Shown here: piece after piece, positions 56,624-64,000 of the stretch
How the letters are laid out: every line of letters starts with the position of its first letter
Position numbering within the stretch: position 1 is the stretch's first letter
NCBI RefSeq assembly: GCF_016428975.1
Contig: NZ_JAELTT010000013.1
Span: forward strand, 23,705 to 87,704
Direction of reading: 5' to 3'
Source: Dyella sp. ASV21
GTDB taxonomy: Bacteria > Pseudomonadota > Gammaproteobacteria > Xanthomonadales > Rhodanobacteraceae
Length of the DNA: 64,000 bases
The notes under the pieces: generated by a model
Databases searched by the model: none
What the model was told of the DNA's origin: nothing
Seen by the model: only the letters and a program-made list of their open reading frames with translations
Translations under genes and position numbers: made by a program

Positions 56624-57335
56624 GAGCCTGCAACTCCGTCAGGGCGTGGGCGATGCCCGAGGGGCCTTCCACCTGCACCACATGCGAACCCTGGTCGATG
56701 AAATCCGTGTCGGTCTCGTGTGCCCAGGTCACGTGATAGGGCATGTAGACGCCCCAGCCGCCCAGTTGCACCACGGGAGCGATATCCGAGCGCAGCGAAT
56801 TCCCTACCATGGCAAAACGCTGCGGCGTCGTGGCGAGTTCCTCGAGTACGTTGCGATAGGCGCGTTCGTCCTTCTCGGACACGATTTCGATGCGATGGAA
56901 CAGGTCGGCGAGTCCGCTGTGGGCGACCTTGTGCTCCTGGTGAAACAGGTCGCCCTTGGTAATCAACACCACGCGATGGTGCTCGGCGACCGCCTCGACC
57001 GCCTCGCGGATGCCCGGCAGCAGCTCGACCGGATGCGCCAGCACCTGCTTGCCCAGCTCGATGATGCGATGCAGGTCGCTCGCACTGATGCGCGATTGCG
57101 TGATCTCGATGGCCGACTCCAGCATCGAAAGGGTCATGCCCTTGGCGCCATAGCCAAACAGCTTGATGTTGCGGCGCTCGGTAGCGAGCAGGCGATCGTG
57201 CAACCGCAGGTCGGCGAGGTCCACATATTCGCCGATGATTCGCTCGAACTCGCCGTGTGCGGACTGGTAATAGCCTTCGCTATGCCACAGCGTGTCGTCG
57301 CCGTCGAAACCCACCAACTCAATGACGTTGTTCAT
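56610..57335 (-). CDS. HAD family hydrolase
   Basis: A 241-residue HAD phosphatase. Motif I D-x-D-x-T is in VGFDGDDTLWHSEG, motif II in VVLITKGD, motif III lysine in IEIVSEKDERAY, and motif IV in MVGNSLRSD. The cap inserted after motif I makes it a C1-type enzyme. The start MNNVIELVGF at 57335 was used; the frame extends 11 residues. The substrate is unknown. The last 14 bp overlap the sirtuin gene. Confidence 0.9.
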   Translation of the reverse strand: MNNVIELVGFDGDDTLWHSEGYYQSAHGEFERIIGEYVDLADLRLHDRLLATERRNIKLFGYGAKGMTLSMLESAIEITQSRISASDLHRIIELGKQVLAHPVELLPGIREAVEAVAEHHRVVLITKGDLFHQEHKVAHSGLADLFHRIEIVSEKDERAYRNVLEELATTPQRFAMVGNSLRSDIAPVVQLGGWGVYMPYHVTWAHETDTDFIDQGSHVVQVEGPSGIAHALTELQARAAA

Positions 57336-57430
57336 TCGCGTCCTGGTCCTGATCGGGCGCACCCGCAAGGAGGCGCCGACGGGTCATTTTCCCAGAAAAC
57401 GCGACGCGTCGCCCTGTGCCGGCAGCGGAC

Positions 57431-59194
57431 TCAGCCTGAGACGCTACGCTGTGGCCCGGCTTGCCGCGCCGTGGTGCTGTCCGGGTTTGTCGAGTCGGGG
57501 CGCCAGCAATGACTGCCGTGATGTACCGGCGACCATTCAGGCAGGGCCGGCGGTGGTGGCAGGTCGAGCGCATGGAACGGGTCGCTGGCGTACACGACCT
57601 GGCCGTCCATCACCGTGAGTTCGGCGACGATATGCGGGATGGCGTCATCAGGCACCTCGAAATAGTCCTGCGACAGCACGGCGAAATCCGCAAGCTGCCC
57701 CACATCGAGCTGGCCCTTGCTGCCCACTTCGCCGGTGAACCAGGTGTTGGCGCGGGTATACAAGGCCAGCGCCGTGGCGCGATCCACGCATTGCTCGGCA
57801 GGGCGCAGCTCCCGGCCGCCGCAGGTCTTGCCGGTGCACAACCAGTGCAGGGCGGCCCACGGGTCGTAGCTGGCCATGCGAGGGCCGCCGCTGCCCACGC
57901 CAACGGGCAGGCCCAGCGCCAGCATGCGGCGCAGCGGTGGTGATGTGGCGGCGGCGCGTGGGCCGTAGCGCTCGGCGAAGGTTTCTCCCTGATAGGCGAG
58001 GCGCGGCTGCACGCACACGCCACCGCCCAGCCGGGCAATGCGTTGCAGGTTATGGTCCGATACCGTTTCCGCATGGTCGAACCACCATGGCGCCTGCAGC
58101 GGCTGCTCGGCATGCAGGTGTTCGAGCAAGCTGAGAACGCGTCCTATGGTTTCGTCATACGTGGCATGGAGCCGCCAGGGCCAATGGCGTGCCATCAAGG
58201 GGCGCAGCACGGCTTCCAGTTCCTGCTCCATGCCGGGCGCCATCTCCGGGCGCGGTTGGGCGAAGTTGCTCAGGTCGTTGGCGGCTTGCAGCAGGATTTC
58301 GCCCGCGCCGTTGCAGCGGTAGCTTTCGTCGCCTTCGCCGGGATGGATAAGCGTGGCCCAGTGCTGGAAATCATGGGCTTCCGCACCGGCATGGGCGGCG
58401 GCCAGGTGATAGGCGATACGAACCGTCAGCAGGTGGTGCTGGCTCAGTTCCTCGATGGCCTGGTAGTCGTCCGGGTAGTTCAGTTCCGGGCCGCCGGCAT
58501 CGATCACGCTGGTCACGCCCAGGCGATTGAGGTCGCGCATGAAGTGACGCGTGGCGTTGGTGCGGTATTCCAGCGGTAGCGAGGGAGCCTGCGCCAGGAT
58601 CGCATAGAGCGGCTGCGTCTCCGGTGCCGCCAACAGCAGGCCGGTCGGTGCGCCCGAGGGATCCCACTCGAAATGGGCGCCGGGCGGGTCGCGAGTCATG
58701 CGCGAATAGCCGCAAGCACGCAGCGCGGCCTGGTTGAGCAAGGCGAGTTCGCCCAGGTGCAGCAGGCACACCGGCGTATCCGGTGCGAGCGCGTTGAGTT
58801 CGCTCAGGGCGGGCAAGCGCTTTTCGGCGAACTGGTGGCGACTGAAGCCGCCCACCACGCGCACCCATTGTGGCGAGGGCGTTCGTGCCAATTGCGCGCG
58901 CAGGCCTTGCATGGCCTCGTCCAGGGTAGGCACGCCATCCCAACGCAGTTCGAGGTTGTAGCTCAGTCCGCCGCGCACCAGGTGGAGATGGGCATCGATC
59001 AAGCCAGGTATGACACGGCGCTTGCCCGCGTCGACGACCACGGTTGCCGGGCCTGCCAGCGAGCGGATCTGGCCATTCGTGCCCACTGCGGCAATGCGCC
59101 GCCCGGTTACCGCCAGCGCCTGTACCTCCGGTCGATGCGCAACACCGGTATGGATGCGGGCGTTGTGCACGATTAGCGTGGGATAGGTGGTCAT
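57431..59194 (-). CDS. Amidohydrolase family protein (YtcJ-like)
   Basis: A 587-residue metal-dependent hydrolase. An N-terminal composite domain leads to the metal motif RVIPGLIDAHLHLVRGG, and further histidines are in LHATYDETIG and WWFDHAETVSDHN. The C-terminus AVLSQDYFEVPDD is typical of the YtcJ group (COG1574). The reaction is unknown. A proline-rich tail (LDLPPPPALPEWSPVHHG) extends beyond the core. It is divergent from a porin gene, which suggests linked uptake and breakdown of one compound, by inference. Confidence 0.87.
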   Translation of the reverse strand: MTTYPTLIVHNARIHTGVAHRPEVQALAVTGRRIAAVGTNGQIRSLAGPATVVVDAGKRRVIPGLIDAHLHLVRGGLSYNLELRWDGVPTLDEAMQGLRAQLARTPSPQWVRVVGGFSRHQFAEKRLPALSELNALAPDTPVCLLHLGELALLNQAALRACGYSRMTRDPPGAHFEWDPSGAPTGLLLAAPETQPLYAILAQAPSLPLEYRTNATRHFMRDLNRLGVTSVIDAGGPELNYPDDYQAIEELSQHHLLTVRIAYHLAAAHAGAEAHDFQHWATLIHPGEGDESYRCNGAGEILLQAANDLSNFAQPRPEMAPGMEQELEAVLRPLMARHWPWRLHATYDETIGRVLSLLEHLHAEQPLQAPWWFDHAETVSDHNLQRIARLGGGVCVQPRLAYQGETFAERYGPRAAATSPPLRRMLALGLPVGVGSGGPRMASYDPWAALHWLCTGKTCGGRELRPAEQCVDRATALALYTRANTWFTGEVGSKGQLDVGQLADFAVLSQDYFEVPDDAIPHIVAELTVMDGQVVYASDPFHALDLPPPPALPEWSPVHHGSHCWRPDSTNPDSTTARQAGPQRSVSG

Positions 59195-59343
59195 GGCTGC
59201 CGCCCGGAAAGCCCTGCTCTTGGATCTCAGGTGTAAGGCGTGCGACGTGGAGCTTTCGTGACCATGCAGTCAGGCGGCATGGGCAGGCATATATGTCGAA
59301 ACAAGCGTTAGCCTGCATGGGTTGCAGGCGGCGGGGCAAAGCA

Positions 59344-59357
59344 TGTGCATATGCACA
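59344..59357. promoter_or_regulatory. Perfect 14-bp palindrome, possible operator
   Basis: TGTGCATATGCACA lies 64 bp upstream of the porin start in the divergent gap (59195-59421). A further hairpin, GCCTGCA / TGCAGGC, is at 59311-59329. Confidence 0.5.
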
Positions 59358-59421
59358 AAGGTCATTTCCGCGCGCACTGGCGATTGGACAGCATGGTGGC
59401 ACGTCGATGGGAGGGGAGCCC

Positions 59422-60666
59422 ATGAAGTGGTTGCACGCAGGCCAGCGTAAGGGCGGTATCAGGGCGCGCTTCGTCATGACCGTGGGCGTGCTGGCCGCGG
59501 CCACTCCCCTGGCATGCCTGGCCGACACCTATGACCTTTACAGCAACTGGCCCACCCATGTGACGGCCAGCGATGGCACGGACTTTGGCTTGGCCGTGCT
59601 CTATCAGTACGACGTGAATCGGTTCTCCAACGATGGCGGTCGACTCGAAGATGCCGCCACCAATCGGCGGCGCTACTTCGGTCTCTACCTGCGCAAGCCC
59701 GGTGTGTATGACGCCATCGCCCAATACGACTACCAGGCCAAGCAATGGGCCGATGCCTTTGTGCGCTTTCGCAGCGGCGGCGTCATCGGCAAGGACATCG
59801 GCAATGTTCGCTTCGGCTATTCCAAGACGCCGGTGGGCTTCGAGGGTGTGACCAGCAGCTCGGCGACCACTTTTATCGAAACAGCGCTGCCCACGCAGGC
59901 CATCTGGGAGGGGCGTCGTGCTGGCGTCGACTGGGCCTGGATACGCCCACACCTGATCGTCAACATCGGCGACTACTTCTGGCGCAAGGATTTTGACGGC
60001 AACAACCCGGGGCATACCTGGGCCGGGCGCATCGCCTGGGTGCCGGTCAATCGCCCGGGCGAAGTGGTGCACCTGGGCGTGTCCGCATCACAGGAGAACC
60101 TCGATTGGGCCAGCCAGGGCACCGTGCCGCCCGTTGCGCGCCTGCGCGCGCGCCCGGAAGACGGCCTGTCGCCGGTGCGGCTGGTGGACTCGGGCAATCT
60201 CGCCTACAGCAAGAGCGTGGAACGGCAGGGGTTCGAAGGTTTGTGGGTCGATGGGCCGTGGTCGGTGCAGGGCGAATATCTGAAGGCCCAGGTGAATCGG
60301 TACCAGGGCAGGCCGAATTTCCAAACGGACGGCTATTACCTGTTCGCCACCTGGACCTTGACCGGCGAGTCGCGCTACTACAGCGACGGCAACGTAGCGG
60401 ATCGTCGATACAACGGCCGCGATTTGCAGGCCATTCGTCCAGCGCATCCGTGGGGCGCCGTCGAGCTGGCTATTCGCTATAGCGAACTAGACCTCAACGA
60501 TGGCGCCATCACGGGCGGCAAGGAGCACGACTGGACGGCGGGTGCGAACTGGTACATCGGCGAACACCTGAAGTTCCAGGCCAACTACGTGTGGGCCTTC
60601 AGTGATCGCGGCAACCTGCAGGTGAACCCGCATATCGTCGAAATGCGGGCCCAGGTTTATTTCTGA
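59422..60666 (+). CDS. Outer-membrane porin, OprO/OprP (phosphate-selective porin) family
   Basis: A 414-residue outer-membrane protein. The signal peptide includes RFVMTVGVLAAATPLACLAD with cleavage near the last Ala/Asp. Alternating beta-strand pattern follows, with NVRFGYSKTPVGFEGVTSS and WAWIRPHLIVNIGDYFWRKD resembling the OprO/P group, and a C-terminal strand ending RAQVYF with the terminal phenylalanine. ATG at 59422 has GGAGGGGA ahead; the longer frame from 59044 crosses the divergent gene and is rejected. The solute is unknown. Confidence 0.87.
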   Translation: MKWLHAGQRKGGIRARFVMTVGVLAAATPLACLADTYDLYSNWPTHVTASDGTDFGLAVLYQYDVNRFSNDGGRLEDAATNRRRYFGLYLRKPGVYDAIAQYDYQAKQWADAFVRFRSGGVIGKDIGNVRFGYSKTPVGFEGVTSSSATTFIETALPTQAIWEGRRAGVDWAWIRPHLIVNIGDYFWRKDFDGNNPGHTWAGRIAWVPVNRPGEVVHLGVSASQENLDWASQGTVPPVARLRARPEDGLSPVRLVDSGNLAYSKSVERQGFEGLWVDGPWSVQGEYLKAQVNRYQGRPNFQTDGYYLFATWTLTGESRYYSDGNVADRRYNGRDLQAIRPAHPWGAVELAIRYSELDLNDGAITGGKEHDWTAGANWYIGEHLKFQANYVWAFSDRGNLQVNPHIVEMRAQVYF

Positions 60667-60703
60667 GCGTGCTTCGCCGGTCGCCCGCGCGGGAGGCCGC
60701 TTT

Positions 60704-61192
60704 TCAGCCGGGGAAGTGGGTCCAGATGGCGCCCTCCGGTGCGCCACGCTGAAGCTTGTCGGGCAGCGGCTCGGTAGAGGCCACAAATGCCAGCGACACC
60801 GAGTTGATGCAGTAGCGCTGATGCGTTGGCGGCGGACCATCGTCGAACACGTGGCCTTGATGGCTGCCGCAGCGCGCGCAGCGGATCTCGGTACGCACCA
60901 TGCCGTAGCTGCTGTCGCGCACGTAACTCAGGTGCGTCTCGTCGAACGGCGTGGTGAAGCTGGGCCAGCCGGTGCGGCTGTCGAACTTGCTGCCACCCAG
61001 GAACAGCGGCAGGCCGCACAGGCGACAGCAATAGACCCCCGGGCGTTTCTCCGTGAGCAACACGCCGCAGAACGGCGATTCCGTGCCGTGATGCAGCAGT
61101 ACTTCGCGTTCGTCGGCGGTGAGGCCGGCGGCGAGTTGATCGAACTGCAGGGGCGAGGGCGGCGAGAGATCGAACACAACAGGGTGGCTCAC
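60704..61192 (-). CDS. msrB: Peptide-methionine (R)-S-oxide reductase
   Basis: A 162-residue repair enzyme. The structural zinc cysteines are in YCCRLCGLPLF and RCARCGSHQGHVF, the fold signature is SRTGWPSFTTPF, and the catalytic cysteine is in RYCINSVSLAF. The start is GTG at 61192 with GAGGAG 8 bases ahead. It restores oxidised methionine in proteins. Confidence 0.95.
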   Translation of the reverse strand: MSHPVVFDLSPPSPLQFDQLAAGLTADEREVLLHHGTESPFCGVLLTEKRPGVYCCRLCGLPLFLGGSKFDSRTGWPSFTTPFDETHLSYVRDSSYGMVRTEIRCARCGSHQGHVFDDGPPPTHQRYCINSVSLAFVASTEPLPDKLQRGAPEGAIWTHFPG

Positions 61193-61290
61193 GACAGGGC
61201 TCCTCCACGGTCCAGCACAAGGCCGGCAAGCGAAGGCTGCCGGCGGGCAGCCCTCAAAGTCGTGGCGTTCGCCCCGGTTTCCAAGGGGCG

Positions 61291-61671
61291 TCAGTGGCGC
61301 GCTTCGCGCAGAGCCTCTTCCTGCACGGTGAGGATGGCCTCCGGCGTGGCTTCCAGGCGCGCCTGGGGAATGGGGCTGCCACTCAGGTCGGAGAACCCAT
61401 AGGTACCGTCGTTGATCTTTTGCAGGGCGCGCTCGATGTCGCCGATGCGCCGCGCGTCGATGTCGCGTTGGTCCTGGCGTACTTCCTCGATGGCGCTGTC
61501 CTGCGCCTCGTCTTCGTATTCGGCGGCTTCGTCGTCGTGGAGCGCGGTTTCATGGCGCCGCTGTGCGGTGGTGCCCCATTCGCCGCCCAATACCTGGCGA
61601 CGCAATGCTTCCAGCCGGTGGCGCTGTTGTTCGATGAACTGCGGACTCAGGTGGGCTGAGTGGTTGGGCAT
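61291..61671 (-). CDS. TraR/DksA-family protein without zinc cysteines
   Basis: A 126-residue DksA-like protein. A coiled-coil N-terminal two-thirds (FIEQQRHRLEALRRQVLGGE, DSAIEEVRQDQRDIDARRIG) leads into the globular region DGTYGFSDLSGSPIPQARLEATPEAILTVQEE broken here at family positions. Where DksA has C-x2-C and a second C-x2-C, this protein has serines in F-S-D-L-S-G and no cysteine in A-I-L-T-V-Q. It is a non-canonical, zinc-free relative. ATG at 61671 has GGAG ahead. It could modulate RNA polymerase, but this is unproven. Confidence 0.87.
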   Translation of the reverse strand: MPNHSAHLSPQFIEQQRHRLEALRRQVLGGEWGTTAQRRHETALHDDEAAEYEDEAQDSAIEEVRQDQRDIDARRIGDIERALQKINDGTYGFSDLSGSPIPQARLEATPEAILTVQEEALREARH

Positions 61672-61758
61672 GACAGGACTCCGCATCGAGGGTGGCTGCA
61701 ACGAGCCTTTAGCTATCGCACAGCCATCGTTTCGATGTGGTGAAGGGCGCCGCTGTTT

Positions 61759-61788
61759 GCCGGGCGCACCCCGCGGGGCGCGCCCGGC
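61759..61788. repeat. 14-bp-arm GC-rich inverted repeat
   Basis: GCCGGGCGCACCCC-GC-GGGGCGCGCCCGGC pairs along almost its whole length, six bases past the end of the TonB receptor gene. It is probably a transcript-end hairpin, though no T run follows in the receptor's direction. Confidence 0.5.
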
Positions 61789-61794
61789 GAGGGC

Positions 61795-64000
61795 TTACCA
61801 GCGATAGGCCACCTTGCCGTACACGTAGGCACCATTGAAGCCGAACGGCGAGAACACCGAGTAAGGCAGTGCACCGTTGTTGTCGTTGGCGGCGATGACC
61901 TTGTCGGGATGGGTGTTGAACACGTTGTCGCTACCCACGGTGAAGGTCCAGCGATCCACCTTGTAGCTCACCGCCAGGTCGAGCAGCCACTTGGGGCTGA
62001 ACACCTGATCCAGCGCCGGACTGGTGGAGTTGTACGACACCCAGCGTCCGTAGCGGGTGAGCGTGCCGTTGAAGCTCCAGCGATCGAGATTGTAGATCTC
62101 GTTGATGATGAGCTTGCTGCGCGGCGTGGTGTCGGCCAGCAGGCCGTACTGGTCGCGTCGGTCGATGCGCTTGAGGTTCACCCCTAGCTGATCGAGTACG
62201 GCCGGATTGGCCTTGATGTCGGTGACCTTGTTCTTGTTGTAGTTGTAGCTGAGCGTGGATTGCAGCGAACCGTCGTTGCCGAAGTCGCTGAGGTAGCTCG
62301 CCACCAGGTCGATGCCCTGGGTGCGCGTATTCACTGCATTGGTGAAGTAGGAGATGCCGCTGTAGTTGGTGTTGGTGACACCGTTGGCGGCCAGGTACGC
62401 CTGCACCGAGGGCGAGGTGGTGGCCAGGTTGCTCGACAGCGTGATGCGGTTGTCGATATCGATCTGGTACACGTCCACGCTCAGGTTCAGCGCATCGAGC
62501 GGATTCCACACGGCGCCCAGCGTGTAGTTGTGCGACTTCTCCGGCTCGAGCGGCTGCGCGCCCAGCAACTGCCCGACCTGGCTGCCTACCGGTACCAGTC
62601 CGGTGTTGTAGATACCCGCCGGCAGGCCCAGCGAATTGCCCGTGCCGTAGTACAGCGAGGACGTGTACGAGTAATGCTGCTGGGCCAGCGACGGCGCGCG
62701 GAAGCCAGTGGATACGCTGCCGCGCAGGGCGAAGCGGTTGGTGAAATCGAAACGCCCCGCCAGCGAGCCGGAGGTGGTGTTGCCAAAATCGCTGTAATCC
62801 TCATGGCGCAACGCCGCGGACGCGCTGAAGCGATCGGTGAGGTTGGTCTCCACGCTCACGTACTGCGCCACATCGTGGCGACTGAAGGAGCCGGCGTTCA
62901 CCGGTTGGAAGCCGCCAAAGCCTTGGGCGCCGCCAGAGACGCCCGAGGTGCCCGTGTACCAGGAGGGCAGATCGCCAGCGTCGATCTGGTAGGTCTGGCG
63001 CAGATACTCCGCGCCGAAGGCCAGCGTGACCGGATTGGGCAGCCAGCTGGGGGTGAATTCCTTGGCGATGTCCACATCGAACGATTGCTGCGTGGAGCGC
63101 AGGATGCCGTCGTGGAACGTGGTGGGGCTGTAGCCGAAATCATGCAGGAAGGCGCGATTGACACTGTTCTCCGTGGCATAGGAGACCCGGTTGCCGCCGT
63201 AGTTGCCGCTGACGTCCCAACGCCAGCCGCCGCTGGTCTTGCCGCGCACGCCTACCACCAGTGACTGGTCGGTGGAATCGGCGTGTTCCAGCGGCAGGTA
63301 ACCACTGGGATAAAGCGACGGCACCGAGTTGCTGCTCGCCACATTGCGGAAGAACGCGGGTGAGGTGCTGTCGCGATTGCCGTAGTGGCCGAATGCATAC
63401 AGCTGCACGCCCGGCGTCAGGTCGAACTGCGCGTTCACGAACAGGTTGTGGTCCTTCACCGCCGGATCGCCGAAGCGCTGCGTCACGCCCTCCCAGGGGC
63501 GCGTGCGATTGGGTTCGGAGCGATTGGTGTAGTCCTGGTTGCCATCCTGCAGGGTGAAACGGATCCAGCCGCGGTCGTTGTCCAGCGGAATGCCGAAGTT
63601 GGCCGAACCCTGCCACTGGCGACCATCGCCGGCGGAGTACTGGCCGCCGGTGACGTCGACCTCGCCGCCCTGGGCGCCCTTCTTGAGCACGATATTGATT
63701 ACGCCCGCGATGGCGTCAGAGCCGTATTGCGCGGAGGCACCGTCACGCAGCACTTCGATGTGGTCGATGGCGCCGATCGGAATGGTGTTGAGATCCACCG
63801 CCTGCGAGCCGCGGCCGAGCACGCCGTTGGTGAGCAGGATGGCGCCGGGGTGCCAACGCTTGCCGTCCACCAACACCAGCACCTGATCGGGCGACAGGCC
63901 GCGCAACTGCGCGGGGCGCTGCGAGTCAGCGGTATCCGAAGCGGCCGGACGCGGGAAAGTGAGCGACGGAATCAGGCGCGCCAGCGCGGTGGTGAGCTCG
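61795..64000 (-). CDS. TonB-dependent receptor (N-terminus outside window)
   Basis: An open frame of 734 codons runs from beyond the right edge to a TAA at 61795. The plug domain is visible (RGLSPDQVLVLVDGKRWHPG, IDHIEVLRDGASAQYGSDAI, GVINIVLKK), then the 22-strand barrel ending YVYGKVAYRW. The ligand, an iron complex, vitamin or glycan, cannot be read. A TTG near 63906 is an in-frame leucine, not the start: the reading frame continues upstream to the edge (TTALARLIPSLTFPRP). Signal peptide and TonB box lie outside. Confidence 0.93.
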   Translation of the reverse strand, partial: ELTTALARLIPSLTFPRPAASDTADSQRPAQLRGLSPDQVLVLVDGKRWHPGAILLTNGVLGRGSQAVDLNTIPIGAIDHIEVLRDGASAQYGSDAIAGVINIVLKKGAQGGEVDVTGGQYSAGDGRQWQGSANFGIPLDNDRGWIRFTLQDGNQDYTNRSEPNRTRPWEGVTQRFGDPAVKDHNLFVNAQFDLTPGVQLYAFGHYGNRDSTSPAFFRNVASSNSVPSLYPSGYLPLEHADSTDQSLVVGVRGKTSGGWRWDVSGNYGGNRVSYATENSVNRAFLHDFGYSPTTFHDGILRSTQQSFDVDIAKEFTPSWLPNPVTLAFGAEYLRQTYQIDAGDLPSWYTGTSGVSGGAQGFGGFQPVNAGSFSRHDVAQYVSVETNLTDRFSASAALRHEDYSDFGNTTSGSLAGRFDFTNRFALRGSVSTGFRAPSLAQQHYSYTSSLYYGTGNSLGLPAGIYNTGLVPVGSQVGQLLGAQPLEPEKSHNYTLGAVWNPLDALNLSVDVYQIDIDNRITLSSNLATTSPSVQAYLAANGVTNTNYSGISYFTNAVNTRTQGIDLVASYLSDFGNDGSLQSTLSYNYNKNKVTDIKANPAVLDQLGVNLKRIDRRDQYGLLADTTPRSKLIINEIYNLDRWSFNGTLTRYGRWVSYNSTSPALDQVFSPKWLLDLAVSYKVDRWTFTVGSDNVFNTHPDKVIAANDNNGALPYSVFSPFGFNGAYVYGKVAYRW

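Overview
The window reads as a GC-rich gammaproteobacterial chromosome, most likely order Xanthomonadales and family Rhodanobacteraceae (Dyella, Luteibacter, Frateuria or Rhodanobacter type). This rests on protein character, on the gene orders cmk-rpsA-ihfB-lapA-lapB and ndk-rlmN-pilW-rodZ-yfgM-bamB-der, on the short zinc-free ribosomal protein L36, and on xanthomonad-style REP palindromes. The genus cannot be fixed by reading alone. There are no rRNA genes, no CRISPR array, no transposase and no prophage.

Left part (1-13.6 kb): a TetR regulator divergent from a truncated membrane protein (probably CPBP protease) with a perfect palindromic operator between them; rpmJ; a LysR regulator; the beta-oxidation genes fadH and an acyl-CoA-binding protein; then a core block cmk, rpsA, ihfB, lapA, lapB leading into O-antigen and sugar-nucleotide genes (a WbpL-like transferase, a WbpM-like dehydratase and galU).

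Accessory surface region (13.6-27 kb): a chaperone-usher fimbrial cluster in the unusual order adhesin, pilin, pilin, chaperone, usher. It has long gene-free spacers, paired small hairpins ahead of each pilin and a strong terminator after the second pilin. A 1724-residue autotransporter follows, whose passenger is built on a 204-bp repeat.

Middle (27-39.5 kb): a small unknown protein, an amine-type FAD oxidoreductase overlapping csaA, pirin, tRNA-Gly(GCC), a CycA-type permease, a 2OG-Fe(II) oxygenase, DUF2058 and DUF202 proteins, an SDR, and a beta-oxidation operon (PsrA-like TetR, FadN-type multifunctional protein, thiolase). Two copies of TCAAACGATCGTTTGA/G bracket the promoter of this operon, and a 15/16 copy lies just upstream of fadH 35 kb away. 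The window therefore shows a small fatty-acid regulon.

Right part (39.6-64 kb): ndk, rlmN, pilW, rodZ, yfgM, bamB, der; a rhodanese-MoeB fusion; a tandem GNAT protein; folD; guaB and guaA separated by an inverted REP pair; an SDR; tadA; a CHAD protein; a sirtuin overlapping a HAD hydrolase; an amidohydrolase divergent from a porin; msrB; a DksA-like protein that has lost all zinc cysteines; and a TonB-dependent receptor cut by the right edge. Many GC-rich reverse-frame open frames were treated as shadows.
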